Shown piece after piece: positions 52,858 to 63,968 of a DNA stretch of 64,000 nt. The notes under the pieces were generated by a model that did no database searches, was not told the origin of the DNA, and saw nothing but the letters and a program-made list of their open reading frames with translations. Where the stretch lies: NCBI GenBank assembly GCA_910589025.1, contig CAJURM010000016.1, positions 4,144 to 68,143 on the forward strand. Reading direction: 5' to 3'. The position numbers and the translations under genes were made by a program. The stretch comes from an uncultured Odoribacter sp. Its GTDB lineage: Bacteria; Bacteroidota; Bacteroidia; Bacteroidales; Marinifilaceae. Within the stretch, counting starts at the first letter, position 1. Each line of letters starts with the position of its first letter.

Positions 52858-55800
52858 ATGAAAAAGTTTGTACGGGTATCGGTGATCGGAGTATTGTTTT
52901 TGTTGGCAGCGGGAAAGATGTATGCGCAAAGTAGTGTGACAATAAACCCGATGGACGGGTCTTTTCAGGATTCCACTACATTTGTGAATCTGAACTATAT
53001 AACCTCTTCATCTTCGAATGAGTATCCGATTACATTGAAATTTGCGGGGATAAGCGGCAGCTATAATGAAGTACAGGTAAATTGGGGGGATGGGAACGAG
53101 AGTCCCAGGAAAACGGTGGAAGCTGCGACCTCGACTCCGGTTTCTTATACATATAAGAAAGAAGGTTGTTTCCCCGTACAGATGTATTTTTTCCCGGGTT
53201 CGGCCGGGAAAGATGCTGACACGCTTTATGCCTGGGCGTTGAATACGGATTTGTCCCTTTCGTATGTAGTGGAACCCGTTGGGAATGATAAGTCACACGG
53301 CTGTCTGTCTTATGGGGCTGACACCTTGTTACTTCGTTTTGTGTCACATACGAATCCTCCTTTGACCCAATATTCTATCAACATTGATTGCAGTACACCC
53401 ATGATTCACTCTGAAGGAGATGTCGGAGGAACGCTTCCTGTGGTCTCTCCGGCTGAGATTGATTTGGAAAATAATTGGGTACACGCCTGTTGGGCGAACA
53501 AAGAACCTGGAAAACGGGATTCGATCTGGTTGATTTTTACTGAAGCGACTGGTGTGGAAGGGGCTGAAATTAAGGTGAATATGACTTGCTATTATACGGA
53601 TGATAAGGGGAAACCGGATTATTTAGAGAAAAAATGCCATCAAACGGAATCCGTCTATCTTTTTGACAAACCTGATTTACGGCAGATTTTCAGGAGAGAT
53701 CAGCTCTCCCCGTTCCCCGATACGTTGCATGCGCTTCCTGTGGATGAGCAAAATTTCAATGTCTGTGCTCCTGGCGGCCCGAATGAATTCGGATTTTATG
53801 GGGATTGGTTTTCCAAGTATCAGACCTTTGTTTTGTCCAAGCCCTCGCCCAAACCGGAGGACAGGAGTATTTTTAAAGTGCAGTGTTACTATACGGACGA
53901 CTCTGTATGGTCAGATAATGTAACTCCTTCCGGGGTCAAATGGGAGGATGTGTCTGGAAATTCGGAATATTTTAATGACACGACTCTGACATTCAATCGG
54001 GCCGGTTTTTATATGGTTCGGTGGGAGATTCACAATCAGTGTGACGAAGCACATCCCGACACGCTATGGACCTCTTTGGTTCGCAAAGACAATTCGGAGG
54101 AGTATTACGATGACAAATTCCGTTATATTCAAGTATATGAAAACCAGGAAGCCAGTTTGGATTATATGGGAGACAGCGTTTTTTGTCTAAATGTGAAAGA
54201 TTCTGTTATATTGGTAGACCGAAACCGTCGGAAATTTTATGATGTGCCGCCTGATTATTCATTAAAGATTGTTGATATGGATTCCCGGGTGGTAATTGAA
54301 GAACGAAGTGTGGAATTGGCCGAGACGAAAATTTATAGGGATGGGAATGTATTGAATACCGGAGCGGATGCAGGGAATTTCTCTAACGTAGAACGTAAGG
54401 GATGCGACTCGACAACAATTACTCTCCGTTTTGATGCATTGGGTCCCGGCAATTATGAGGTGACGTGGGAACGGAAAGGAAAACATTGCGAGGAGGGACG
54501 GACAAAAGTGTTTGAGTTCCATGTCGGTGACAAACCGGTAATCCGGGATACGATAGGAGTTCATTGTTTTAATGACGGAATGACATTGATAGATGGCAAA
54601 TTATTTCATTGCGGACCGTATAGCTTTAAAGTGCCCGATTTGAGTAATGCTTTTGAGGCTCACAACCGCGAGATTGATTCTGTGCGTTATCAGTTTGTCA
54701 AAGGGTCAAGGGATTCGGTATTGACCTATAAAGGGGAAGTGCCGGAAGTATCCTATTTATTTGACAGTACGGAAACCAATTACATTTTAGTCAACATATA
54801 CAACGGCTGCGGAGTCAGCAATACGGATTCCGTTGGTTTTTATACGCCTGCCAAGCCGGATGGTTTGTCGATATGGAGGGATTCTGTCGAGGTTGCAGGA
54901 ACGGATACGCTTTGTCTAAATGCAGAATATAAATATTATCTGCATGGAGTGTTGCCTAAAAATTATGAAGATTCCGTATTTTTTAACGGAAGTGTAGACA
55001 TTAACGGGGCATCTATCGTGGGAGGTTCGATAGGTTACTCGAAATTAAGAAAGCGAAATGAGAATTACGGATTAGTCAAGTATACGGCTAAAGGGGAGTA
55101 TACGGAAAAGTATAAGGTTATTAATAAAGATTTTCCGGATTGTTCTTCCAGTTTTCAGGAAAAGGTCGTAGTAGTGGATGCTCCGGATTCGGTATGGTCT
55201 ATTTATAGGGATAGTGTATTGTATTGTACATCTGTAGATACCTTGGATACGCAAGTGTTGTTTGAAAAAGATGATCCGAAATTTAAGAGAGCAACATGGG
55301 ATTGGAAAGGAGAAATTGCAAAAGAGGGGAGATTCCCGAAACTCTTATTCCGGGATGGAAAAAATGATACGTTGTATGTAAGTACGATTCAGTCGGTAAG
55401 TTGTTATTATCGTGATACGATTGTGTTTAAACCACAAATATTGCCTCAATTTAATCTTAATTCGATAGAGGAAGTGTGTGTACCGGATACATTGGATAAA
55501 GATAAACTTAAGAACTTTGCCAATACGGAGCATTGGGATTGGAAAACTATGACATGGAGGGTTTATAAAAATGTCCAAAAATCCGATAGTTTGATTTGTA
55601 CCAAAAGTAATCCTAATAAGAATAAAATCATATTGACCGAACAATCGGCAGATTCTATCGGGTTGATCTATTGGATGCAGAATGATTTTTCTCCAAAGTA
55701 TCCAGATTTCAAAGGGAATGATAATTGTGTATCTATGGATACGTTACCGGTAAAGGTGTATAAACCCCGTTTGAAAATTCTGAAAAAGGATACGCTGACC

Positions 55801-58800
55801 GACGGAGACAATGGTGTATATGATTTTGCAGAGATTCATACCCACTATGTGGATACAAAAGATTTGAGTAAAGACCCCTTAAAATGGACTGTGGGTTGGA
55901 ATGATAGCGATGGACACTTTGACGGCAATACACCGCCGAAGTATACTTTGGGAGAAAAGGATAAAAAATTAGATTCCCTGCAGTTTGTTTTGACCGGAAG
56001 TACGAATTGCGGAGTTCCGATAAGCGACACGCTAATTGTTTATTTCCCTCGCATTTTCATAAATGCCCACGAGGACACAATTTGTTCCACTACTACCGAT
56101 TATGCGTTGTGGGGACCGGGGAAAACAACCGGATTGTTTGTTGATACAGAGAAGTTGGAGTGGGAAATTCTTAAAGATGCTTCCGGCGGAACGTTATCTC
56201 CACTAAAGGGTACTGAGGCTAAATATACACCGGGCACCTCTCCGATAGACAGAAAAGATACTGTAAAAATCAAAGTCACGGGAATTTCCACCGTGGCTGG
56301 AGGGGGAAAATCCGATACCGTTTTGTTATGGATAAATCCCGCTCCTTCTTATACGAAATTAGTGGCAGGCGATACGTTGATAACCATCAATCAGGAAATC
56401 AATATTGGTAAGATCAAGGCTCTGAAATATCAAAATGTCAGTGGAGTAAAAGTAAAAAAAGTTGACGGATGGGCAATGATTGACGGAGATAGCCTGATCA
56501 AATCGACCATCGATCCTGCTACAGCCACTGAAAACAATAAGTTTACAGCAGATATTATCTTGAAAGCCTTACCGGGATGTGAAGATATGGAAATCGCAGG
56601 TTTGCCGATGATGGATTTGGTCTATCCGAAGGCTGCCCCGAAATACAATCCGTTAGAAATATGTGCAAAAGATAAGTATGGTCTGGATTCGTTATTCACT
56701 TTCGAGAAAGATAAAAAAGACCGTTTTACAAAGTTGGCCTGGAATAAAAAAGGCGGTGGTTCATGGGAAATCATCGGGAAAGACACGGTTGCTTATATTG
56801 CAGGAGAAAAAGGTGATTTTAATGCAGACAAAATCGAACTGACACTACAAAAGCAATATATTGCTTACGATAGTACGGCAATACAAACGTATGGTCAGAC
56901 AACCCGTACCCTATCGGTAAGAGTATATGAAGAACCGTTCATCGGATTCAGGAACAACAACAACAGGGATACGTTGTGTAAGGAGGAGAATACGATTGAA
57001 ATAACAAGAGGAGTAGCGCAGCCGGGAGCAACAGAATGGGTCTTGGTTCAGCAGGCGTATTATGTCGATTCTTTGCGTTTCAACGGACAAAAACTCCCGG
57101 ATAATAATGAATACACATTCAGAGGAAAGAAGGGGGAGAAAGATACGGTATTCATTACGGTAAACCTGGGAAGATGTACGAATTGGGATACACTTGTCCG
57201 CAAGATTTATTTATACCGGATGAATGATGTTTTGTCTTCCGATTCGTTACAAAACACGTATAAAATTTGTGAAAGAGGAAGTGTTGAAATAGAATATACG
57301 GGAACGCTTACTTCGCCCTATCATTGGGAATGGAATAAAAATAATGTCAAGACCGGAATTTTGGATTCACTCGGTAAAGGATTGAAGCCTGTTTATAGCG
57401 ATACATCCGGTATAAACGGACAGATAGAGCTGCATACCACACCTCATCCCGGATGTGATGACGAGTATGTGTTTACCAACATTGAAATTACAAAGAAACC
57501 GTGGTTGAATCTGGCAAACAAATCTGTTTGTAAGACCGAGGGCAATGACCTGGATGTGCCGATTGCTTTTGTTTCAGGAAATTCGTGGAGTGATGCTGAT
57601 TCCATTACTTGGTATAGGAAAGGATCAACAACCCCATTGGGGAAAACGAGTAAGCCTGGCGACCTGCGCTTTTCGTATGAATTGACCACTGTGGATATGG
57701 TTGTCGATACATTCCATCTGGTAGCTGCCCTTTGGCCTAAAACGCCTTGCGATAAATCACCGACTTACGATACGATAAAAATTGCACTGAGCGGACAGCC
57801 GGAAATCACCTTGCCGGCTGATTCTCCGGCCATGTGTCAGGGGGATACGCTGGATTTGCTGAAAAAATCGGGCGTGACGATAAAGAATGCGGCGGCAATT
57901 GAATGGACGGTGGTTAATTGGGGTGCGGTTGTTGCGGATACATTGTATGTTCCGGGAGAAAAGAATGGTTCTGCCTCTTTGAAAATAACGGCAAAAGGGT
58001 TTGAGGGATGTTCTGAAGATGCGGAAACCATGACGATACAGGTGCGTAAAGCTCCTCTGCCTGATATTCTGGTCAATACGACTCCGGTCTGTCAGAAAGG
58101 AGAAATAGCATTGAAGGCGAAAGAACAACCGGACGTAACGGTAGTATCTTATCAGTGGAATGTGGGAAATAAATCCTATTCTACGGCAGCCATTACTCAC
58201 GCCTTTGATGCTGCCGGAGAGATGGATGTTTATCTGCAAGAAACTTATTCTTATCCGGGAACGACTGACCAGTGTGTACGGGATGTGACGGAGTCCCTTA
58301 CCGTTCATCCCAAACCGACAGCCGATTTTGAAGATGTAGGACAGGTGGCGATAGGTTCTATCGTGACCATCCACAACCTGTCTACGCCGGCAGATTTGAC
58401 GAATTTCAGATGGGATGTACAAGGACGGCTGAATCCAATTACAGACAAGGATTTGAAACTTGGTTTCAATGTGGCAGCACCTGTCGAAATCAAACTGACT
58501 GTTACAACAGATAAAGGTTGTACTGATTCAAAAACAGACACGGTTGAAGTGGTGGAACCTCCCATACCGGATTTTGGCGTAGATATGAATCTTTGCGCGG
58601 ACACGGCAAGATTTACATTGGCAGGAAGTCTGAATGGTGCTACTGTATGGTGGGATTGGGGAACAGGTCAGGGATTTGAGCAGGATGTGCGTATTGACAG
58701 GACGCAGCCGATAAAAAAGACATATTATGTGGGTTATCAGGATACGACCTATTGGGTAACGCTCGAATTGAGAAACGCTGCGGATACGGTTCAGAAGAAA

Positions 58801-61068
58801 TTGCCTGTCCGTTTCGTTTCCCGTTTGGATGCGTCGTTTGAAATTTTGCCGGAAAAGAGTGGATGCCATGAAATATACCGTAAAATCCGTTTGGACATCA
58901 AGGGAAGAAATGAGGAAGGATATGTTATTTGGGGAGACAAATGGTATAATCCGGCAAGCGAAGATTCCCTGCCGTTTAAAGGCAACATTAGTTTATTGTC
59001 CCATCGGTTTGAAAATCCGGGTTTGGAACCGGTGAAAGACACCATCCGCCTGCATGTCAAAAACGAATGTTTTATTGTGGCGGATACGGATTATCTGACA
59101 GTACTTCCGGCGACGGCAGGAGCGGAAATAGCCCTTTTAACGGGAGGAACACTTTGTTTCAGTGAAGATGTCTTGAAGGTCGGCAATGCTTCCTACGGTT
59201 TTGACAAGGAAACTGCGGAATGGGAATGGAAATTTGAGCCGGAGAGTGCCTGGGGGCAATCCAATCGGGATACGGCGACACACCGTTATGTTTCTCCGGG
59301 AAAGTACACGGTGATATTGAATATGAGAGACCGGTGTAATAGTGATACTGCCGTGCAGGAGATTACCGTAAAGGGGAATGACAGTTTGTATTTTGAAATA
59401 CAATCCCATCCTTATTGTACGGACCAGGCAGTAACGATGAAATTTATACAGAAAGGAATGCCGGAATTCAGCGATTTGCGGTGGAGAATTTATAATCCTC
59501 ATACGGGGAATAATTTGAAAACAAAATCGGATTCTACGCAATGGACCTATAAATTCAGGAATATCGGAGAATACAACGTTTCGTTGACGGCAAAAGCGGA
59601 TGGATGTGAAGACGGGCTGACAATACCTATACACATCAATGAGACCCCCGAGGCGATGATCAGTTTGATAAACGAAAGCGTAGATGAAGGCTGTGAAGCG
59701 CATACGGTGGAATTTCAGGCGGCGGACGGCAGTGGATTAAGGCAGATGCCCCACATTTATTGGGATTTCCAGAATGGTGTGAAATCTTCGGAATTGAAAG
59801 AAAAAGTGGTCTTTGAAAACGAAGGTACGTACAATGTTTCCCTGACCTTGGTTTCCGATTCGGGATGTGTCAGTACGGAACGGAAGGAAATCACAGTGAA
59901 ACATACGCCCCGCATTAGTTTTGTGACCGACGATTCGTTATTCTGTCTGGAGAAAAACGGTGCATTTGATGTTCATATCCAAAATACGAGTGAAGACCTG
60001 GATCGTTGTCGCTTTGAGTGGTTTAAGAAAGTCGGGACAGGTACGGAAGAAAGCATTAGCCTTGCGCCGGATCTCTCTTCACTGCATTTTGAAAATGTGA
60101 GCGGCACCATCGGACTGCGCTTGTTTGCCACCGATTTGGTGACCGGATGTAAGCAGGACTTTATCAAAGAAATCGTCGCTTCGGATGCTATGGATGCTCA
60201 TATCTTTAAAGGAGTGGAATATGTTTGTCTTGATAATCCTGTCTACTTTGCCAGCCGGACGGAAAATATGGCCAAAGCGGAATGGAATATGGGCGATGGT
60301 GGCATGAGTGCGGACACCGCATTTGAATATACGTACGACCGGGTAGGCGACAAGATGATCGTCTTACGGGCTGAAAACGAGGACGGATGTTATGACACCG
60401 ATACGATGCACATCACGGTTTATCCGTTGCCGGTAGCTGATTTCGAGTGGAAGAAAAACAGCGGAATCATTGAGGGCTATCCGGATACACTGGACTTGCC
60501 GGAAGTGGATAACGGAGGGGTGGAATTTACGAACTATTCCATTATTACACCGGAAAACTGGGGCACGGAATTGTATTACAGCTGGAACTTCGGCGACAGC
60601 ACGGCGCTGAACACGGCGAAAAACCCGACCCACCGCTTTGAAAACAACGGATTGTATGAAGTATGGCTCACAGCGACTACCGTCTATGGCTGTGTGGACA
60701 GCGTAGCGCGTACTGTTTCGATTGATGCTGTGAAAGGACTTTATATCCCGACCGCATTTGCACCTGCAATGCCGGATGAGGATTTGGGAGAGGGGAACAG
60801 CTACATGGGATCCGCCCGTTTCCAACCCAAAGGTATCGGATTATATTCTTACCAGATACAAGTGTATGAACCGTGGGGTGGGACATGTGTATGGAGTTCT
60901 ACGGCATTGAAAAACGGGCAGCCTGCTGAATATTGGGATGGTAAATTTAACGGGGGCGATGCTCCTGCCGGAAATTACATCTGGAAAATAAATGCAGTCT
61001 TTATCGACGGAACCGTATGGGTGTCTGAAAAAGGAGTAAAAGAGGGATTGGTGATGCTGATACGGTAA
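52858..61068 (+). CDS. Giant PKD-rich surface protein with type-B (gliding) sorting domain
   Basis: 2736 residues: signal peptide (1-23), then roughly 2600 residues of cysteine-containing Ig/PKD-like beta domains; clear PKD units include YYSWNFGDSTALNTAKNPTH near the end. The last ~95 residues (LYIPTAFAPAMPDE, QVYEPWGGTCVWSS, WDGKFNGGDAPAGNYIWKI, GLVMLIR) form the gliding-motility-associated C-terminal domain that sends proteins through the type IX system. It resembles SprB-like adhesins in plan. Divergent from the PorP/SprF gene, sharing a 132-bp intergenic region. No frameshift seen. Ligand unknown; motility is not implied. Confidence 0.9.
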   Translation: MKKFVRVSVIGVLFLLAAGKMYAQSSVTINPMDGSFQDSTTFVNLNYITSSSSNEYPITLKFAGISGSYNEVQVNWGDGNESPRKTVEAATSTPVSYTYKKEGCFPVQMYFFPGSAGKDADTLYAWALNTDLSLSYVVEPVGNDKSHGCLSYGADTLLLRFVSHTNPPLTQYSINIDCSTPMIHSEGDVGGTLPVVSPAEIDLENNWVHACWANKEPGKRDSIWLIFTEATGVEGAEIKVNMTCYYTDDKGKPDYLEKKCHQTESVYLFDKPDLRQIFRRDQLSPFPDTLHALPVDEQNFNVCAPGGPNEFGFYGDWFSKYQTFVLSKPSPKPEDRSIFKVQCYYTDDSVWSDNVTPSGVKWEDVSGNSEYFNDTTLTFNRAGFYMVRWEIHNQCDEAHPDTLWTSLVRKDNSEEYYDDKFRYIQVYENQEASLDYMGDSVFCLNVKDSVILVDRNRRKFYDVPPDYSLKIVDMDSRVVIEERSVELAETKIYRDGNVLNTGADAGNFSNVERKGCDSTTITLRFDALGPGNYEVTWERKGKHCEEGRTKVFEFHVGDKPVIRDTIGVHCFNDGMTLIDGKLFHCGPYSFKVPDLSNAFEAHNREIDSVRYQFVKGSRDSVLTYKGEVPEVSYLFDSTETNYILVNIYNGCGVSNTDSVGFYTPAKPDGLSIWRDSVEVAGTDTLCLNAEYKYYLHGVLPKNYEDSVFFNGSVDINGASIVGGSIGYSKLRKRNENYGLVKYTAKGEYTEKYKVINKDFPDCSSSFQEKVVVVDAPDSVWSIYRDSVLYCTSVDTLDTQVLFEKDDPKFKRATWDWKGEIAKEGRFPKLLFRDGKNDTLYVSTIQSVSCYYRDTIVFKPQILPQFNLNSIEEVCVPDTLDKDKLKNFANTEHWDWKTMTWRVYKNVQKSDSLICTKSNPNKNKIILTEQSADSIGLIYWMQNDFSPKYPDFKGNDNCVSMDTLPVKVYKPRLKILKKDTLTDGDNGVYDFAEIHTHYVDTKDLSKDPLKWTVGWNDSDGHFDGNTPPKYTLGEKDKKLDSLQFVLTGSTNCGVPISDTLIVYFPRIFINAHEDTICSTTTDYALWGPGKTTGLFVDTEKLEWEILKDASGGTLSPLKGTEAKYTPGTSPIDRKDTVKIKVTGISTVAGGGKSDTVLLWINPAPSYTKLVAGDTLITINQEINIGKIKALKYQNVSGVKVKKVDGWAMIDGDSLIKSTIDPATATENNKFTADIILKALPGCEDMEIAGLPMMDLVYPKAAPKYNPLEICAKDKYGLDSLFTFEKDKKDRFTKLAWNKKGGGSWEIIGKDTVAYIAGEKGDFNADKIELTLQKQYIAYDSTAIQTYGQTTRTLSVRVYEEPFIGFRNNNNRDTLCKEENTIEITRGVAQPGATEWVLVQQAYYVDSLRFNGQKLPDNNEYTFRGKKGEKDTVFITVNLGRCTNWDTLVRKIYLYRMNDVLSSDSLQNTYKICERGSVEIEYTGTLTSPYHWEWNKNNVKTGILDSLGKGLKPVYSDTSGINGQIELHTTPHPGCDDEYVFTNIEITKKPWLNLANKSVCKTEGNDLDVPIAFVSGNSWSDADSITWYRKGSTTPLGKTSKPGDLRFSYELTTVDMVVDTFHLVAALWPKTPCDKSPTYDTIKIALSGQPEITLPADSPAMCQGDTLDLLKKSGVTIKNAAAIEWTVVNWGAVVADTLYVPGEKNGSASLKITAKGFEGCSEDAETMTIQVRKAPLPDILVNTTPVCQKGEIALKAKEQPDVTVVSYQWNVGNKSYSTAAITHAFDAAGEMDVYLQETYSYPGTTDQCVRDVTESLTVHPKPTADFEDVGQVAIGSIVTIHNLSTPADLTNFRWDVQGRLNPITDKDLKLGFNVAAPVEIKLTVTTDKGCTDSKTDTVEVVEPPIPDFGVDMNLCADTARFTLAGSLNGATVWWDWGTGQGFEQDVRIDRTQPIKKTYYVGYQDTTYWVTLELRNAADTVQKKLPVRFVSRLDASFEILPEKSGCHEIYRKIRLDIKGRNEEGYVIWGDKWYNPASEDSLPFKGNISLLSHRFENPGLEPVKDTIRLHVKNECFIVADTDYLTVLPATAGAEIALLTGGTLCFSEDVLKVGNASYGFDKETAEWEWKFEPESAWGQSNRDTATHRYVSPGKYTVILNMRDRCNSDTAVQEITVKGNDSLYFEIQSHPYCTDQAVTMKFIQKGMPEFSDLRWRIYNPHTGNNLKTKSDSTQWTYKFRNIGEYNVSLTAKADGCEDGLTIPIHINETPEAMISLINESVDEGCEAHTVEFQAADGSGLRQMPHIYWDFQNGVKSSELKEKVVFENEGTYNVSLTLVSDSGCVSTERKEITVKHTPRISFVTDDSLFCLEKNGAFDVHIQNTSEDLDRCRFEWFKKVGTGTEESISLAPDLSSLHFENVSGTIGLRLFATDLVTGCKQDFIKEIVASDAMDAHIFKGVEYVCLDNPVYFASRTENMAKAEWNMGDGGMSADTAFEYTYDRVGDKMIVLRAENEDGCYDTDTMHITVYPLPVADFEWKKNSGIIEGYPDTLDLPEVDNGGVEFTNYSIITPENWGTELYYSWNFGDSTALNTAKNPTHRFENNGLYEVWLTATTVYGCVDSVARTVSIDAVKGLYIPTAFAPAMPDEDLGEGNSYMGSARFQPKGIGLYSYQIQVYEPWGGTCVWSSTALKNGQPAEYWDGKFNGGDAPAGNYIWKINAVFIDGTVWVSEKGVKEGLVMLIR

Positions 61069-61084
61069 GCCGAAAGAGCGAAAA

Positions 61085-61134
61085 AAATAATCCCGACAGA
61101 CATTGGAATACCTCTGATGCTGCCGGGATTATTT
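61085..61134. terminator. Bidirectional terminator between the giant gene and polA
   Basis: Eleven-bp arms AAATAATCCCG / CGGGATTATTT with a 28-nt loop, A/T-rich on both sides, located between convergent stop codons only 67 bp apart. Confidence 0.75.
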
Positions 61135-61135
61135 A

Positions 61136-63817
61136 TTAATGGGCCTCTTCCCAGTTTTCTCCGAAACTTGCGCTTATGGTGAGGGGAACAGATAGCGTAA
61201 CTACATGTTCCATGCACTGCGTTACCAACTGTTGTAGCTCCTCCTGTTCCGGGCGGTAACACTTGAAATCCAGTTCGTCGTGCACTTGAATAAGCATTCT
61301 TGATTTGAGCCCTCTTTTCCGGATTTCCGCGTGGATGCACACCATGGCCATTTTGATGATATCGGCAGCCGACCCTTGGATGGGGGCATTTATGGCATTC
61401 CGTTCCGCCATGCCGCGGATGACGGCATTCCGTGAGTTGATATCGCGCAGATAACGTCTTCTGCCCATAATGGTTTCGGCATACTCCTTTTTGCGGGCTT
61501 TTTCCACTGCTTCTTCCATGTATTTTTTCACGCCCGGATAGAGCTCGAAATAGCCGTCAATAAGCTCTTTCCCCTCCTTTCTGCTGATTTGCAGCCGTTC
61601 GGACAGCCCCCAGGCTGAAATGCCGTAAATAATACCGAAATTGGCGGTTTTGGCACGCCGTCTCATTTCGGGGGTAACTTCCTCCAACGGGACATGATAA
61701 ATCTTGGATGCGGTGGCAGTATGGACGTCTATACCGTGATTGAAGGCGTCAATCAACTCCTGTGTCTGGCTCAAATGGGCCATTAGCCGCAGTTCTACTT
61801 GGGAATAGTCGGCAGAGAAAAATACATAATCGCTGTCACCTGTGACAAACGCTTTCCGGATTTTCCTTCCTTCCTCCGTGCGGATAGGGATATTCTGCAA
61901 ATTGGGATTCTGGCTGCTGAGCCGCCCCGTAGCGGCTTCTGCCTGGTTAAAATGGGTATGAATCTTGCCCGTAAGCGGGTCGATATATGTCGGCAGGGCT
62001 TCGGCATAAGTGCTTAACAGCTTTTTCAGCCCGCGGTAATCCAATATTTTGCCCACAATGGGATGCTCATTTTCCAGCTTGACCAGCACCTGCTCGGAGG
62101 TACTGAACTGACCTGTTTTTGTCTTTTTATTCCCGCCGTCCACATTCAGTTCGCCGAAAAGCACATCTCCCAATTGTTTCGGCGAGCTGATATTGAATGC
62201 GTGTCCGGCAATGTCGTAAATCTCTTCCTCCAGACCGTCAATCCGGATTTTTAGCTCGTCTGCAATTTGCCGGAGTTCGTCGGTATCGATGCTTACCCCT
62301 TCATATTCCATGTCGGCCAGAACAAAAACCAACGGCATTTCTATTTCATGATAGAGTTTGAGTAATCCTGTTTCACTCAAAGCCGGGCAGAGCTTTTCTT
62401 TCAACTGAAAAAGCACATCAGCCTTTTCGGCAAAGTCTCGCTCTTCCTCCGGTTCTTCATCAAAACTCAGCGTCAGCTGCTTATTTTCTTTCTGGTCTTC
62501 ACTAATTTGATAATTCAGATATTGCAACGCAATCCGCGATAAATCGTGTGACAAATCGGGATGAAGGACATAATGAGCGATTTTTACATCGAAAATTCGG
62601 TTTAAGACCTGGATGCCGGCGCGCTTCAACCAAATCAGGTCGTCTTTGACATCGGCTGAAATCAACGTTTTATCCGTCGCTTCAAAAATTTGCCGGAAAG
62701 TTGCCAGAAGTGCTTTTGCCTGTTGCGGGTCAGAAGGAAGTGTGATATAATCTACTTGGTGGGTTTCGGTCGAAAAACAGATGCGTGATGGCAGTGAATT
62801 ATAGATGTTTCCCGCAACAAATACGGTGTGCAACACAAATTCCTCAGCGTTTTCCAGTTTACTTAACAAAGTTTCCGGCTCTTTCGTACGGTCGGTGTAA
62901 TTCACCTTAACATCCGTCAGCTTCTCCGCCTTCGTTTCTTCCTCCCGGTCGGTATCTATCAGTCTCTTGGAGAGCGAAAACAACTCTAATTCTTTGAATA
63001 TCGGTTCAAGAATCAGGGTGTCGATGTGTTTCTTTTCCAGGTCGTCGGCAGTCAAAGGCGTTGGTACGTCGGAATTGATTGTGACCAATGTCCGGGAAAG
63101 ATGCACCGTCGGCTGACAATTCAGCAGGTTCTCTTTTTGCTTTCCCTTGAGTTCGTCAATGTGGTCATAAATACCGTCGATGTCTCCGTATTTATAAACC
63201 AATGCGGCTGCGCTTTTGGGACCGATGCCGGAACATCCCGGCACATTGTCGGCTGTATCGCCCATCAGTCCGAGGATGTCAATCACCTGGCTTACTCTTT
63301 CAATACCGAAATGGTCCAGTACTTCCGGAATGCCCCATACTTCCGACTTATTGCCTGAGCGTCCCGGTTTATACATAAACACCTTTTCGCTTACCAGTTG
63401 GGCATAATCCTTGTCGGGCGTAATCATATACACGGTGTAACCCTCCTTTTCCGCTTTCTTGGCTAACGTGCCGATAACGTCGTCAGCTTCAAATCCAGGC
63501 ACGTCGATGCACTGGATGCCCAGTCCGCGGATGATGTCTTTGATATACGGAATCGACTTCTTCAAATCTTCCGGCATCTTGGGACGCTGGGCCTTATACG
63601 GTTCATACATCTCGTGCCGGAACGTCGGTCCCTCTGGATCAAACACCACGGCGATATGAGTAGGTTTTTCCAATTCCAGCAACTCCAGCAGAAAATTACA
63701 GAACCCGAATGTTGCAGAAGTATTTATACCGGTTGTTGTGATGCGCGGATTATTGACAAAAGCATAATAAGAGCGGTAAATCAATGCATAGGCATCCAAC
63801 AGATACAGCGTTTTCAT
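61136..63817 (-). CDS. polA: DNA polymerase I, with apparently degenerate proofreading domain
   Basis: 893 residues. The 5' nuclease domain is intact (residues 1-290; DAYALIYRSYYAF, DEVIGT-like GFEADDVIGTLA). The polymerase has motif A (DYSQVELRLMAHLS), motif B (RRAKTANFGIIYGIS) and motif C (VHDEL). In the 3'-5' exonuclease region (about 310-500) the motif I DxE normally seen as FDTET is absent: the equivalent strand reads EFVLHTVFVAG. An aspartate remains near motif II (VKDDLIWL). Loss of proofreading, as in Thermus Pol I, is therefore likely. Start at 63817 is a normal ATG. Confidence 0.96.
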   Translation of the reverse strand: MKTLYLLDAYALIYRSYYAFVNNPRITTTGINTSATFGFCNFLLELLELEKPTHIAVVFDPEGPTFRHEMYEPYKAQRPKMPEDLKKSIPYIKDIIRGLGIQCIDVPGFEADDVIGTLAKKAEKEGYTVYMITPDKDYAQLVSEKVFMYKPGRSGNKSEVWGIPEVLDHFGIERVSQVIDILGLMGDTADNVPGCSGIGPKSAAALVYKYGDIDGIYDHIDELKGKQKENLLNCQPTVHLSRTLVTINSDVPTPLTADDLEKKHIDTLILEPIFKELELFSLSKRLIDTDREEETKAEKLTDVKVNYTDRTKEPETLLSKLENAEEFVLHTVFVAGNIYNSLPSRICFSTETHQVDYITLPSDPQQAKALLATFRQIFEATDKTLISADVKDDLIWLKRAGIQVLNRIFDVKIAHYVLHPDLSHDLSRIALQYLNYQISEDQKENKQLTLSFDEEPEEERDFAEKADVLFQLKEKLCPALSETGLLKLYHEIEMPLVFVLADMEYEGVSIDTDELRQIADELKIRIDGLEEEIYDIAGHAFNISSPKQLGDVLFGELNVDGGNKKTKTGQFSTSEQVLVKLENEHPIVGKILDYRGLKKLLSTYAEALPTYIDPLTGKIHTHFNQAEAATGRLSSQNPNLQNIPIRTEEGRKIRKAFVTGDSDYVFFSADYSQVELRLMAHLSQTQELIDAFNHGIDVHTATASKIYHVPLEEVTPEMRRRAKTANFGIIYGISAWGLSERLQISRKEGKELIDGYFELYPGVKKYMEEAVEKARKKEYAETIMGRRRYLRDINSRNAVIRGMAERNAINAPIQGSAADIIKMAMVCIHAEIRKRGLKSRMLIQVHDELDFKCYRPEQEELQQLVTQCMEHVVTLSVPLTISASFGENWEEAH

Positions 63818-63854
63818 ATTTATGGAAATGAGTTTAGAATTTGAGACAAAGTTA

Positions 63855-63950
63855 GGAAAAAAAGGTTGAAAACATTGAAGCCTTGCAAAGGAGAAGCAGA
63901 GGTAACCATTTCTCTATTGATCCGCTTCTTTATTTCAACTTTTTTTAAAG
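63855..63950. repeat. Weaker GTTGAAA-word inverted element upstream of polA
   Basis: An AAAAAAGGTTGAAA-like arm near 63855-63870 and a TTTCAACTTTTTTT arm near 63930-63950 are imperfect complements. It resembles the elements at 25550 and 50054 in word content but is less regular. Confidence 0.4.
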
Positions 63951-63968
63951 ATTCACAATAGAAGTGCA

